The notes beneath the pieces are model-generated. The model did not search any database and had not been told where the DNA came from. It worked only from the letters and a program-made list of their open reading frames with translations. Below are positions 16,242-23,313 of a stretch of DNA of 36,302 bases, in pieces. The stretch's first letter is position 1. Every line of letters starts with the position of its first letter. A program made the translations under genes and the position numbers. This DNA comes from Comamonadaceae bacterium (GTDB lineage: Bacteria; Pseudomonadota; Gammaproteobacteria; Burkholderiales; Burkholderiaceae_C). The stretch lies in assembly GCA_003599455.1 (NCBI GenBank), contig QZKF01000022.1:1-36302 (forward strand). Direction: 5' to 3'.

Positions 16242-16269
16242 GGGCTTCCCGCGGGAAGCCCTTTTTTTT
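16242..16269 (+). terminator. Intrinsic terminator of the rubrerythrin/DUF3501 operon
   Basis: A perfect 20-base palindrome (GGGCTTCCCG and its complement, 16242-16261) is followed by eight T residues. This is the strongest terminator in the window and lies 22 bases after the DUF3501 stop. A GATAAT hexamer directly upstream (16234-16239) could also place this hairpin at the 5' end of a yaaA transcript. Confidence 0.93.
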
Positions 16270-16323
16270 CGTGCGCGGGCATGCCCCGGCCCCGCGGCCC
16301 CGACCCCATCTCCATCCCCTCCC

Positions 16324-17100
16324 ATGCTGTTCCTGATCTCGCCCGCCAAAGCCCTCGACTACGAGACGCCACCGCACACCGCCACCCACACCCAGCCGCT
16401 GTTCGTGAAGCAGTCGGCCGAGCTCATCGCCGTGCTGCGCGACAAGTCGCCGCAGCAGATCGCCGAGCTCATGAGCCTGTCGGACGCGCTGTCGGGCCTG
16501 AACGCCGCGCGCTACCAGGCCTGGAGCCCGAAGTTCACCGCGAAGAATTCCCGGCAGGCGGTGCTGGCCTTCAACGGCGACGTGTACGGTGGCCTCGACG
16601 CGAAGACGCTGGGCGAGGCCGAGCTCGACTGGCTGCAGCAGCACCTGTGCATCCTGAGCGGCCTCTACGGCGTGCTGCGCCCGCTGGACCGCATGCAGCC
16701 CTACCGGCTCGAAATGGGCACGCGCCTGAAGACGCCGCTGGGCAAGAACCTCTACGACTTCTGGGGCAGCCAGATCGCCGAGTACCTCAACCAGCGCGCC
16801 AGGGCCGACCTGAGCCCGGTGGTGATCAACCTGGCGAGCGAAGAGTATTTCAAGGCGGTGGACCGCAAGGCGCTGATGCCGCGCGTGGTCACCTGCGCCT
16901 TCGAGGAACGCAAGGCCGAGGGTTACAAGGTGATCAGCTTCATGGCCAAGCGTGCACGCGGCCTGATGGTGCGGTACGCTGTCACCCACCGGGCCACCAC
17001 GCCGGAGCAGCTCAAGGGCTTCGACCTGGAAGGCTACCGTTTCGTGCCCGCCGCGTCCGCGCCCGACCGGCTGGTGTTTCGCCGCGAACAGAAGGCCTGA
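16324..17100 (+). CDS. yaaA: Peroxide stress protein YaaA (DUF328/UPF0246)
   Basis: A 258-residue protein of the YaaA family, which in Escherichia coli lowers free iron and protects DNA and proteins during hydrogen peroxide stress. Family landmarks are MLFLISPAKALDY at the start, SDALSGLNAARYQAW, AFNGDVYGGLDA, LSGLYGVLRPLDRMQPYRLEMGT and the C-terminal GYRFVPAASAPDRLVFRR. Length is normal. No ribosome binding site is obvious before the ATG. It follows the rubrerythrin cassette across a terminator, so transcription is probably separate, but the two peroxide-related units being adjacent is suggestive. The dioxygenase gene follows after 17 bases. Confidence 0.93.
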   Translation: MLFLISPAKALDYETPPHTATHTQPLFVKQSAELIAVLRDKSPQQIAELMSLSDALSGLNAARYQAWSPKFTAKNSRQAVLAFNGDVYGGLDAKTLGEAELDWLQQHLCILSGLYGVLRPLDRMQPYRLEMGTRLKTPLGKNLYDFWGSQIAEYLNQRARADLSPVVINLASEEYFKAVDRKALMPRVVTCAFEERKAEGYKVISFMAKRARGLMVRYAVTHRATTPEQLKGFDLEGYRFVPAASAPDRLVFRREQKA

Positions 17101-17117
17101 ACGCCTTGACCGACACC

Positions 17118-17999
17118 ATGAGCCAGACCGTCACCCCCGAACTGCGCCGCTGGATCATCGAGCAGGCCGCGGCCGGCTTTACCCCCGAGGTGGTGCTCGC
17201 GTCCATGGTGGCCTCGGGCTGGCAGGAACCGGTGGCCGTGGCCGCGCTCGAGAGCACGCTGCGCGAGCACCTGCGCAACCAGGCCGCGGCCAAGCCGGTG
17301 GTGGCCGTTCCCGAGCAGGCCGTGGCCTCTCCAGGGCAGGGTGTGCCCGTGCCCGACCTGGACCTGAGCCTCTCGCCGCGCCAGATCGACGCGGGCGACC
17401 GCCTGGTGGATGTGATCGCCACGCTGAGCCACCCGCGCGTGGTGGTGCTGGGCAACCTGCTGAGCGCCGAAGAGTGCGACGCGCTGATCGAATCCGCGCG
17501 CCCGCACCTGGCGCGCTCGCTCACGGTGGAGACCAAGACCGGCGGCGAGGAACTCAACCCCGATCGCACCAGCAGCGGCATGTTCTTCACCCGTGGCCAG
17601 ACGCCCGAGGTGGCGCGCATCGAGGCGCGCATCGCGCGGCTGGTGGGATGGCCGCTGGAGAACGGCGAGGGCTTCCAGGTGCTGCGCTACCACCCCGGCG
17701 CCGAGTACAAGCCGCACTACGACTACTTCGACCCCGCCGAGCCCGGCACGCCCACCATCCTCAAGCGCGGCGGCCAGCGCGTGGCCACGCTGGTGATGTA
17801 CCTCAACGAGCCCGCGCGCGGCGGTGGCACCACCTTCCCCGACGCCGGCTTTGAAGTGGCGCCGATGCGCGGCAACGCCGTGTTCTTCAGCTACGACCGG
17901 CCCCACCCCTCCACCCGCACGCTGCATGGCGGCGCCCCGGTGATCGAGGGCGAGAAGTGGGTCGCCACCAAGTGGCTGCGCGAACGCGAATTCGTCTGA
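17118..17999 (+). CDS. Prolyl-4-hydroxylase-like 2OG-Fe(II) dioxygenase
   Basis: A 293-residue 2-oxoglutarate-dependent oxygenase. The double-stranded beta-helix carries the iron ligands His200-x-Asp202 (KPHYDYFDP) and His270 (RTLHGG), plus the 2-oxoglutarate lysine Lys280 (GEKWVATKW). All four needed residues are present, so it should be active. An N-terminal region of about 100 residues precedes the fold and ends in a Pro/Val-rich linker; its first 55 residues look helical. Related bacterial proteins hydroxylate proline or unknown protein targets; the substrate here is not known. It lies 17 bases after yaaA and one base before queF, so these three probably form one transcript. Confidence 0.9.
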   Translation: MSQTVTPELRRWIIEQAAAGFTPEVVLASMVASGWQEPVAVAALESTLREHLRNQAAAKPVVAVPEQAVASPGQGVPVPDLDLSLSPRQIDAGDRLVDVIATLSHPRVVVLGNLLSAEECDALIESARPHLARSLTVETKTGGEELNPDRTSSGMFFTRGQTPEVARIEARIARLVGWPLENGEGFQVLRYHPGAEYKPHYDYFDPAEPGTPTILKRGGQRVATLVMYLNEPARGGGTTFPDAGFEVAPMRGNAVFFSYDRPHPSTRTLHGGAPVIEGEKWVATKWLREREFV

Positions 18000-18000
18000 C

Positions 18001-18852
18001 ATGAACCCCAACACCCCCGAACAGTCCCAGCTCGGCCGCGCCTCGGCCTACATTGACACCTACGACGCCTCGCTGCTGTTTCCGCTGCCGCGCGAAGCCA
18101 AACGGCGCGAGATCGGCATCACCGGCAGCGTGCCCTTTCTCGGCGCCGACCTCTGGACCGCGTTCGAACTCAGCTGGCTCAACCCGCGCGGCAAGCCGCA
18201 GGTGGCGCTGGCCCACATCACCGTGCCCTGCGAGAGCACGCACATCGTGGAGAGCAAGTCGTTCAAGCTCTACCTGAACAGCTTCAACAACACGCCCTTC
18301 GCCAGCGCCGACGCGGTGCGCGAGCGCATCCGCCACGACATCAGCGCCGCGATCTGGCACGGCGGGCCCATGCAGGCCAGCGCGGGCGTGAAGCTGCTGC
18401 TGCCCGAGCAGTTCGACCGCGAGCCGGTGCACGAGCTCAGCGGCCTGTCGATCGACCGCCTCGATGTGGAGTGCACGCGCTACCAGCCCGCGCCCGAGCT
18501 GCTGAGCGCGGCGCTCGGTGAAAAGCCGGTGGACGAAACCCTGGTGAGCCACCTGCTCAAGAGCAACTGCCTGGTGACCGGCCAGCCCGACTGGGGCAGC
18601 GTGCAGATCGCCTACAGCGGTCCGCAGATCGACCAGGCCGGCCTGCTGCAGTACATCGTGAGTTTCCGCAACCACAACGAATTCCACGAGCAGTGCGTCG
18701 AGCGCATCTACATGGACATCTGGCAGCGCTGCAAGCCCGCCAAGCTCACGGTGTACGCGCGCTACACGCGCCGCGGCGGCCTCGACATCAACCCCTGGCG
18801 CAGCAGCCACCCGCAGTCGCCGCCGGCCAACGCGCGCACCGCGCGGCAGTAG
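18001..18852 (+). CDS. queF: NADPH-dependent 7-cyano-7-deazaguanine reductase
   Basis: Reduces preQ0 to preQ1 in queuosine biosynthesis, used for wobble modification of GUN-anticodon tRNAs. The 283-residue length is that of the bimodular E. coli-type enzyme. The catalytic nucleophile Cys190 and general acid Asp197 fall in the motif [14 protein letters not shown], and the NADPH-binding QueF motif VESKSFKLY lies near residues 83-91. Substrate residues FRNHNEFHE are present near 222-230. The ATG is one base past the dioxygenase stop, so translation is probably coupled. No other queuosine genes are nearby. It converges on the anti-sigma gene across 24 bases rich in GC. Confidence 0.96.
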   Translation: MNPNTPEQSQLGRASAYIDTYDASLLFPLPREAKRREIGITGSVPFLGADLWTAFELSWLNPRGKPQVALAHITVPCESTHIVESKSFKLYLNSFNNTPFASADAVRERIRHDISAAIWHGGPMQASAGVKLLLPEQFDREPVHELSGLSIDRLDVECTRYQPAPELLSAALGEKPVDETLVSHLLKSNCLVTGQPDWGSVQIAYSGPQIDQAGLLQYIVSFRNHNEFHEQCVERIYMDIWQRCKPAKLTVYARYTRRGGLDINPWRSSHPQSPPANARTARQ

Positions 18853-18876
18853 GCGCCGCCGCCGCGCGCGGCGGGT

Positions 18877-19659
18877 TCAGATCATCTTCTGGATCAGCGC
18901 GCCCTTGAACAGCACCGGCCCGGTCGGGCCGCGTTCGCTCGGTACGCCGCCCTTGGGCTCCAGGCTGATCGCCAGCGTGGGCACTTCGCGCACATCGGCC
19001 TCGCCCGCGGCGAGCTGCAGCAGGCGTTCCTGGCTCAGCACGCCGAGCGAGCGCGGCCCGCCCGAGGGCGGCAGCGCCCAGAGCTGCAGCGACTTGTCGC
19101 TCGCTTCCTGGAACCCGCCCACGCGCTGCAGCGTCAGCTTCCTGCTCTTCGGATCGAAGGTGACCAGCATGGAGGCGCTGGCCTGGTCGTCGTTGAGCAC
19201 CGCCACGTATTCGATCGCTGGCGTGGCGTCCAGTTTCGCCTGCAGTTCGCCGATCCGTGCGCCCATGTCTTCGCGCAGGCCCACGGCCGTGACCACCGCC
19301 AGCACCGTGGCCAGCGCGCCGGCCGCGCTCACGCCGCGCCACAGCGCGAGGCTGCGCAGCCAGCCGCCTTGACGCGGTGGCTTGGTGGACGTGGCGCGCG
19401 CGGCGGCCATGGCCTGCTGTTCGCCCTCGGCGCGCACCAGGTTTTCAATGCGCGTCCAGACCGCGGGCGCGGGCTGGCTCGGGGTCTGCAGCTCGTTCAT
19501 GCTGGCGACACGGCTGTGCCACACGAGCGCCGCGGCGCGCACCGGCGCCTGCTCGCGCGCCATCGCTTCGAAGCGGCGGCGTGCACCGCCGCGCAGTGTG
19601 CCCAGCGCGTGCGCCGCGGCCAGCTTGTCGAGCACTTCGGGGTGTTGAAGGAGGTTCAT
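18877..19659 (-). CDS. Anti-sigma factor (RskA-like)
   Basis: A 260-residue membrane-anchored anti-sigma factor. Residues 1-90 form the cytoplasmic sigma-binding part with the family pattern AAAHALGTLRGGARRRFEAMAR. A single transmembrane helix lies near residues 107-129 (GVSAAGALATVLAVVTAVGL). A periplasmic RskA-type domain follows, with VAVLNDDQASASMLVTFDP and LQLWALPPSGGPRSLGVL. The zinc-binding HxxxCxxC motif of ZAS anti-sigmas is absent. It starts nine bases after the sigma factor stop, so the pair is translated from one message. The periplasmic domain should sense the signal and control release of the sigma factor. Confidence 0.9.
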   Translation of the reverse strand: MNLLQHPEVLDKLAAAHALGTLRGGARRRFEAMAREQAPVRAAALVWHSRVASMNELQTPSQPAPAVWTRIENLVRAEGEQQAMAAARATSTKPPRQGGWLRSLALWRGVSAAGALATVLAVVTAVGLREDMGARIGELQAKLDATPAIEYVAVLNDDQASASMLVTFDPKSRKLTLQRVGGFQEASDKSLQLWALPPSGGPRSLGVLSQERLLQLAAGEADVREVPTLAISLEPKGGVPSERGPTGPVLFKGALIQKMI

Positions 19660-19668
19660 GGTGTGTCC

Positions 19669-20241
19669 TCAGGCGAAGCGCGCCATGCAGGTGCGCAGCT
19701 GCTCCAGCCCTCGGCGGATCCAGGTCTTGACGGTGCCCAGCGGCAGCTTGAGCTGCTCGGCGAGTTCGCTGTGGCTCAGGTCGCGCAGGTAGGCCAGGCT
19801 GACCACCTCGCGCTGGCGGTTCTCCAGCTGGCCCAGGCACTGGTGCAGCGCCCAGGCCTGCTGGCTCGCCAGGCTCACGTCCATCGGGTTGGGCGAATCG
19901 CCCGCCATCGTGTCGGCCATCACGTCGTCGATCTCGTCGGTGAGGTGCGCGCGCTCGGCCGTGCGGCGGCGCAGGGCATCCAGCGAGCGGCTGCGCACGA
20001 TCAGGCCCAGCCAGGCCATGGGTGGGCTCAGGCTGGCGCGGTAGTCACCGGCCGAGCGCCAGATCTGCAGAAAGGTTTCCTGCAGCACGTCTTCGGCCCA
20101 TTCGTGTTTGCCCACCACCCGCAGCGACAGCCCGTAGAGCTTGGAAGAGGCCAGGTCGTACAGCGCCTTGAGGGCGGTCTCGTCGCGCCGGGCGATGCGG
20201 TCGATCAGGGCGATGAGGATGTCGTCGGGTTGGTCGCTCAT
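19669..20241 (-). CDS. ECF-type RNA polymerase sigma factor
   Basis: A 190-residue group IV sigma factor. Region 2 is visible as LYGLSLRVVGKHEWAEDVLQETFLQIWRSAGDY, and region 4 as LENRQREVVSLAYLRDLSHSELAEQLKLPLGTVKTWIRRGLEQLR. Both domains are complete. It directs transcription from promoters released by its anti-sigma partner, encoded nine bases downstream. The start at 20241 gives a normal length. An in-frame ATG at 20373 overlaps the cupredoxin stop (ATGA) and would add 44 residues of basic, low-complexity sequence. Third-base GC there looks lower than in the neighbours, so I prefer the shorter form. Last but one in a minus-strand operon starting at 22513. Confidence 0.93.
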   Translation of the reverse strand: MSDQPDDILIALIDRIARRDETALKALYDLASSKLYGLSLRVVGKHEWAEDVLQETFLQIWRSAGDYRASLSPPMAWLGLIVRSRSLDALRRRTAERAHLTDEIDDVMADTMAGDSPNPMDVSLASQQAWALHQCLGQLENRQREVVSLAYLRDLSHSELAEQLKLPLGTVKTWIRRGLEQLRTCMARFA

Positions 20242-20369
20242 GGGCGCATTGTGCGGTAGCCCCGCCACCGGTGCCGCCTCCGGGGTATCCCGCACGCGGC
20301 TCCACACCAGCCGCAGTGCCGCGCCGCGCCCGGGCTTGCGCGGTGCCGACGGATGTTGCACCGGGTGTT

Positions 20370-21050
20370 TCATGGGCGCCGCCGGCGGGGCTGCACCTGG
20401 GTCGGCACGCTCAGGGCGGTGACGCTGGTCACGTGGAGCGCGGTGGCCGGCGGCTCGACGATCTGCTCGCCGTGCCACACGCGCAGGCGCGCCGCGCCCT
20501 CGGGCACGTCCTGCAGCGTGGCCACGCCGTTGGCGTCGGTCTTCACCGTCCACGGCGAATCGGCCACGAAGATGAAGCCGCGCATGGAGCCGTGCAGGTG
20601 GCAGCCCAGCTGCAGGGCGCCGGCCCTGGCCAGCGTCACCTCGGCGGTGGCCGGGTCCTTGCCCTCGGGCTTGCCGTCCAGCCGCAACTCGAAGCCCGCC
20701 TGCGGCCCGGCGTTCAGGCCGGCCAGCCCGGCCGGCACGCCGCGCACGTGGTGTTCCCAGCTGTCGAGGTTGACGAAGCTCACGCGAGAGCCCACCGGCA
20801 GCACGCTGGTGCCGGGCACGAACTGCATCTTGAGTTGCTGGACCGTGGCCTGCACCGGCCGGGGCGCGGCGGGCTTGCTGCCGGTGGTGGGCTCGACCAC
20901 CACCACCGCATCGGCCAGTGGCTGGCCGTCGCGTGCGAGCACGGTCACCTGCACCGTGGCGGCGTGCGTGGCCAGGGGCAGCAGGGTGGCGCTGGCGAGC
21001 AGCCAGGCGAACGCGGTGCGGGAGGGGGTCATGGCGGGCGGGGCTTTCAT
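20370..21050 (-). CDS. Periplasmic cupredoxin-like (plastocyanin/methylamine-utilization type) protein
   Basis: A 226-residue exported protein. A signal peptide covers roughly residues 1-30 (hydrophobic core LLASATLLPLATHA). The blue-copper fold has a plausible type 1 site: His100 or His101 in DSWEHHVRG, then Cys150-x2-His153-x2-Met156 in GCHLHGSMRGF. A second beta-sandwich-like part follows (TDANGVATLQDVPEGAARLRVWH), as in proteins annotated plastocyanin or methylamine utilization protein. It should bind copper and shuttle electrons in the periplasm. A start at 21032 is also possible; 21050 is used here. It lies three bases after the globin gene. Its stop overlaps a possible upstream start of the sigma factor. 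Confidence 0.8.
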   Translation of the reverse strand: MKAPPAMTPSRTAFAWLLASATLLPLATHAATVQVTVLARDGQPLADAVVVVEPTTGSKPAAPRPVQATVQQLKMQFVPGTSVLPVGSRVSFVNLDSWEHHVRGVPAGLAGLNAGPQAGFELRLDGKPEGKDPATAEVTLARAGALQLGCHLHGSMRGFIFVADSPWTVKTDANGVATLQDVPEGAARLRVWHGEQIVEPPATALHVTSVTALSVPTQVQPRRRRP

Positions 21051-21053
21051 CGG

Positions 21054-21542
21054 TCAGCGCACGGTGATGGTGTCGCGGTGCATCGGGGCCAGCAGCGCGA
21101 GCATCTGGTTCTGCTGCGTGAAGGGAATGCCGCGCGCGTCCATGCTCTGCTGCAGCACCTCGACCAGGGCGTTGAAGTGGCCCTTGTTGATGTCCATGTC
21201 GGCGTGCGCGGTCTTCATGTCCGGGCCCTTGTAGACGCAGGGGCCGCCCGAGAGCTGGCACAGCTGGTCGCCGAGCGACTTCGCCAGGTTGGGCAGGTTG
21301 GTGTCCTTGAACTGGTCGCCGATGCGCGGGTCGGCGCGCAGGCGCTGCACGAAGTCGTCCATGAGGCTGCGGATGCCGGCCTGCTCGCCGAAGGCCTGGT
21401 ACAGGCCGGGCGCTGGTGCGACCGGGTATGCGCTGGCGGCGCTGGGTGCGATCGGCGCCGACAGCGCGGTGGTCTGGGCCAGCAGGGCGCCGCTGGAGAG
21501 CGCGAACAGGGTGAGGGCGGTGGCGGTGATGAGGTGTTTCAT
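21054..21542 (-). CDS. Secreted group 1 truncated hemoglobin
   Basis: A 162-residue globin with an N-terminal signal peptide (hydrophobic residues 4-22, AQTT cleavage area), which is unusual because truncated hemoglobins are normally cytoplasmic. The globin core begins LYQAFGEQAGIRSLMDDF. The proximal heme ligand is His113 in MKTAHADMDI. At position B10, where group 1 globins have tyrosine for oxygen binding, the residue is Val65. Two cysteines, Cys95 and Cys102, flank a short loop and could form a disulfide in the periplasm. It lies between the DUF3034 and cupredoxin genes with tight spacing. A role in nitric oxide or peroxide chemistry, or electron exchange with the cupredoxin, is inference. 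Confidence 0.83.
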   Translation of the reverse strand: MKHLITATALTLFALSSGALLAQTTALSAPIAPSAASAYPVAPAPGLYQAFGEQAGIRSLMDDFVQRLRADPRIGDQFKDTNLPNLAKSLGDQLCQLSGGPCVYKGPDMKTAHADMDINKGHFNALVEVLQQSMDARGIPFTQQNQMLALLAPMHRDTITVR

Positions 21543-21565
21543 GGTGGAACGAATGGAAGGGTGTT

Positions 21566-22513
21566 TCAGAAAGCGACTTGGGCCGAGACGTAGACGCCGG
21601 TCTGCTTGCGGTTGCCGGTGGTGGCGGGCACGATGCGCCCGAGGTCCACCCAGGCGGCGGTGAGCGAGACGTTCTTGCTCGGTGCCCAGGCGATGAAGAT
21701 GTCCTTCCAGTCGCCAGCGCGCAGGCCGTCGCCCAGGCCCGCGGCCTGGCCGGCGCGCTGCAGCTTGTTGGGCATGCCGCGGTACTCGAAGCCCACGGCC
21801 AGCTGGCTGCTGAGCAGGTACGCGACCGAGATCTCGGGCTGCAGCTCATAGCGGTTGTCGGCCCCGCCCAGCGTGGCGCCGAAGCCCAGCAGGCCGCCCT
21901 GGTTGGCCTGGGTGGCGCGCAGCGTGCCGTTCACCAGAATGCCCTGCGCCAGAAACAGCTTGGTGGCGCTCACGTACACATCGGTGCCGTGGCGTTTCGC
22001 GCCCAGCGCGGCGAGCGTGGCATCGAGCCCGGTGGACTGCAGGTGCTTGAACTGCACGCCCACGGCGATCTGCGGCATGAGGCTGTCGCTGTCGAGCACG
22101 GCGTCGCCGGCCACGCGCATCTTGGCGCCCACGATGTTCTGCTTCAGGCGCAGGCCGGGCAGGCCAAGCGCGGTGCCGGTGACGCCGGTGTCGAAGTCCT
22201 GCTGGCCCAGCGAGAGTTCCACGCGGTCGTGGATGCCCACGGCCACGCCGTAGGCGCTCAGGCCGTAGTCGCGCGTCACGGCGCGGCTGGCGTAGGCCGA
22301 CACGCCGACCTCGCCCTCGGTGGCCTGGCTGCCGATCACGGCCCAGGGGGAAATGCCGCCACCGGCGGCGCCTTCCACGCTGCTCACGCCGCCGGTGAGC
22401 AGCAGCTTGCCGGTGTCGGCGTGGGCGGGCGCGGCGGCCAGCAGGGCGGCGGCCGCGGCCAGGGGCCACAGGCGCAGGGCCCGGTGGGTGGAGGAGGTCT
22501 TCGGATGCTTCAT
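21566..22513 (-). CDS. DUF3034 outer-membrane beta-barrel-like protein
   Basis: A 315-residue exported protein, first gene of the sigma-factor operon. The signal peptide ends near AAPAHA (about residue 32). The mature part is made of alternating hydrophobic beta strands (for example VGVSAYASRAV, RVELSLGQQDF, VSLTAAWVDLG) and ends in a terminal aromatic strand VYVSAQVAF, the C-terminal phenylalanine signature of outer-membrane barrels. This matches DUF3034 as I recall it; no function is assigned. The globin gene follows after 23 bases. No strong ribosome binding site precedes the ATG. An ECF-type promoter candidate lies about 43 bases upstream. Confidence 0.8.
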   Translation of the reverse strand: MKHPKTSSTHRALRLWPLAAAAALLAAAPAHADTGKLLLTGGVSSVEGAAGGGISPWAVIGSQATEGEVGVSAYASRAVTRDYGLSAYGVAVGIHDRVELSLGQQDFDTGVTGTALGLPGLRLKQNIVGAKMRVAGDAVLDSDSLMPQIAVGVQFKHLQSTGLDATLAALGAKRHGTDVYVSATKLFLAQGILVNGTLRATQANQGGLLGFGATLGGADNRYELQPEISVAYLLSSQLAVGFEYRGMPNKLQRAGQAAGLGDGLRAGDWKDIFIAWAPSKNVSLTAAWVDLGRIVPATTGNRKQTGVYVSAQVAF

Positions 22514-22555
22514 GGGTGGGTGCCGTGGTGGTGGTGGGAAGGGTGGTGCTCCAGA

Positions 22556-22583
22556 TACGTGGCGCAGGCGCCGCTGGATTCAG
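22556..22583 (-). promoter_or_regulatory. Candidate ECF promoter for the DUF3034/globin/cupredoxin/sigma operon
   Basis: Read on the minus strand: CTGAATCCA (22583-22575), 15 bases, CGTA (22559-22556). Transcription would begin near 22549, about 36 bases before the DUF3034 start. The same CTGAATCCA and CGTA elements occur in mirror image for the divergent ferritin-like gene. The two-block form, short -35 with a CGT-type -10, is that of ECF promoters rather than of sigma-70. Confidence 0.55.
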
Positions 22584-22605
22584 CCGCGGGCGCCGAAAGG
22601 GCTTT

Positions 22606-22634
22606 CTGAATCCACCCGACCGCGCGATTGCGTA
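22606..22634 (+). promoter_or_regulatory. Candidate ECF promoter for the ferritin-like gene
   Basis: CTGAATCCA (22606-22614), 16 bases, CGTA (22631-22634). Transcription would start near 22641, leaving a 64-base leader. A dyad GTGAC-ggct-GTCAC (22642-22655) sits right at the expected start and could be a 5' hairpin or an operator. The -35 block is the right arm of a perfect nine-base inverted repeat (22575-22614) whose left arm is the -35 of the opposite promoter. Confidence 0.55.
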
Positions 22635-22704
22635 CTCCAGCGTGACGGCTGTCACACCTTCGTGGCGCTGTCGCCCACACCCCAACCTTTCAGGACACCC
22701 GACC

Positions 22705-23301
22705 ATGACCACGATCCAGACCCCCGACTCCCTGATCTCCACCCCCGCCTCGCGCCGCGGCTTCATGCGCCGCAGCGGCACGCTCTCGGCCGTCGCCCTG
22801 GCCCTGCTGGCCGGCAAGGACGTGCTGGCCCAGGGCATGGCCGGCGATGCCGGCAAGGACGTGGTGATCCTCAACGTGGCGCTCACGCTCGAGCACGAAG
22901 CCATCAACGCCTACCAGCTCGGTGCCGGCAGCGGCCTGCTGCAAAAGCCGGTGCTCGATGTGGCGGTGCAGTTCCAGGGCCACCACAAGGCGCACCGCGA
23001 CGCGCTGATCGCCACCATCCAGAAGCTGGGTGGCAAGCCGGTGGCCGAGATGAAACTGGAGGACTACGCGAAGTCGCTCAACGCCTCCGCGCTCAAGAGC
23101 CAGGCCGACGTGCTCGACCTCGCGGCGCGCCTGGAGCTGGGCGCGACCAACGCCTACCTGAGCGTGATTCCTTCGCTGGTGAGCCGCGACCTGGCCAAGG
23201 TGGCCGCGCGCCTGGCGGCGGACGAGACCATGCACTTCACCGTGCTGACCAGCGCGCTGGGCCGGCCGCTGCCCGCCGGCGCGCTGTCGTACGGCGCCTG
23301 A
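22705..23301 (+). CDS. Tat-exported ferritin-like domain protein
   Basis: A 198-residue protein with a twin-arginine signal (SRRGFMRRSG followed by a short hydrophobic stretch, residues 16-43), so it is exported folded, often with cofactor. The mature part is a four-helix bundle with candidate metal ligands Glu63/Glu65 (LTLEHEAINAY), His93/His94/His97 (QGHHKAHRD), Glu144 (ARLELGATNAY) and Glu174-x2-His177 (ADETMHF). This is the ferritin-like pattern of DUF4439/Ferritin_2-type proteins. It is divergent from the sigma-factor operon and shares the mirrored promoter motif, so it is probably part of that regulon. Metal and function are not known. Confidence 0.85.
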   Translation: MTTIQTPDSLISTPASRRGFMRRSGTLSAVALALLAGKDVLAQGMAGDAGKDVVILNVALTLEHEAINAYQLGAGSGLLQKPVLDVAVQFQGHHKAHRDALIATIQKLGGKPVAEMKLEDYAKSLNASALKSQADVLDLAARLELGATNAYLSVIPSLVSRDLAKVAARLAADETMHFTVLTSALGRPLPAGALSYGA

Positions 23302-23313
23302 GCCCGCCGTGCC

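Noticed and set aside
18853..18876. GC-rich repeat between queF and the anti-sigma gene as a terminator
   Set aside because: It contains short self-complementary CGCG runs but no stable defined stem and no T run on either strand.
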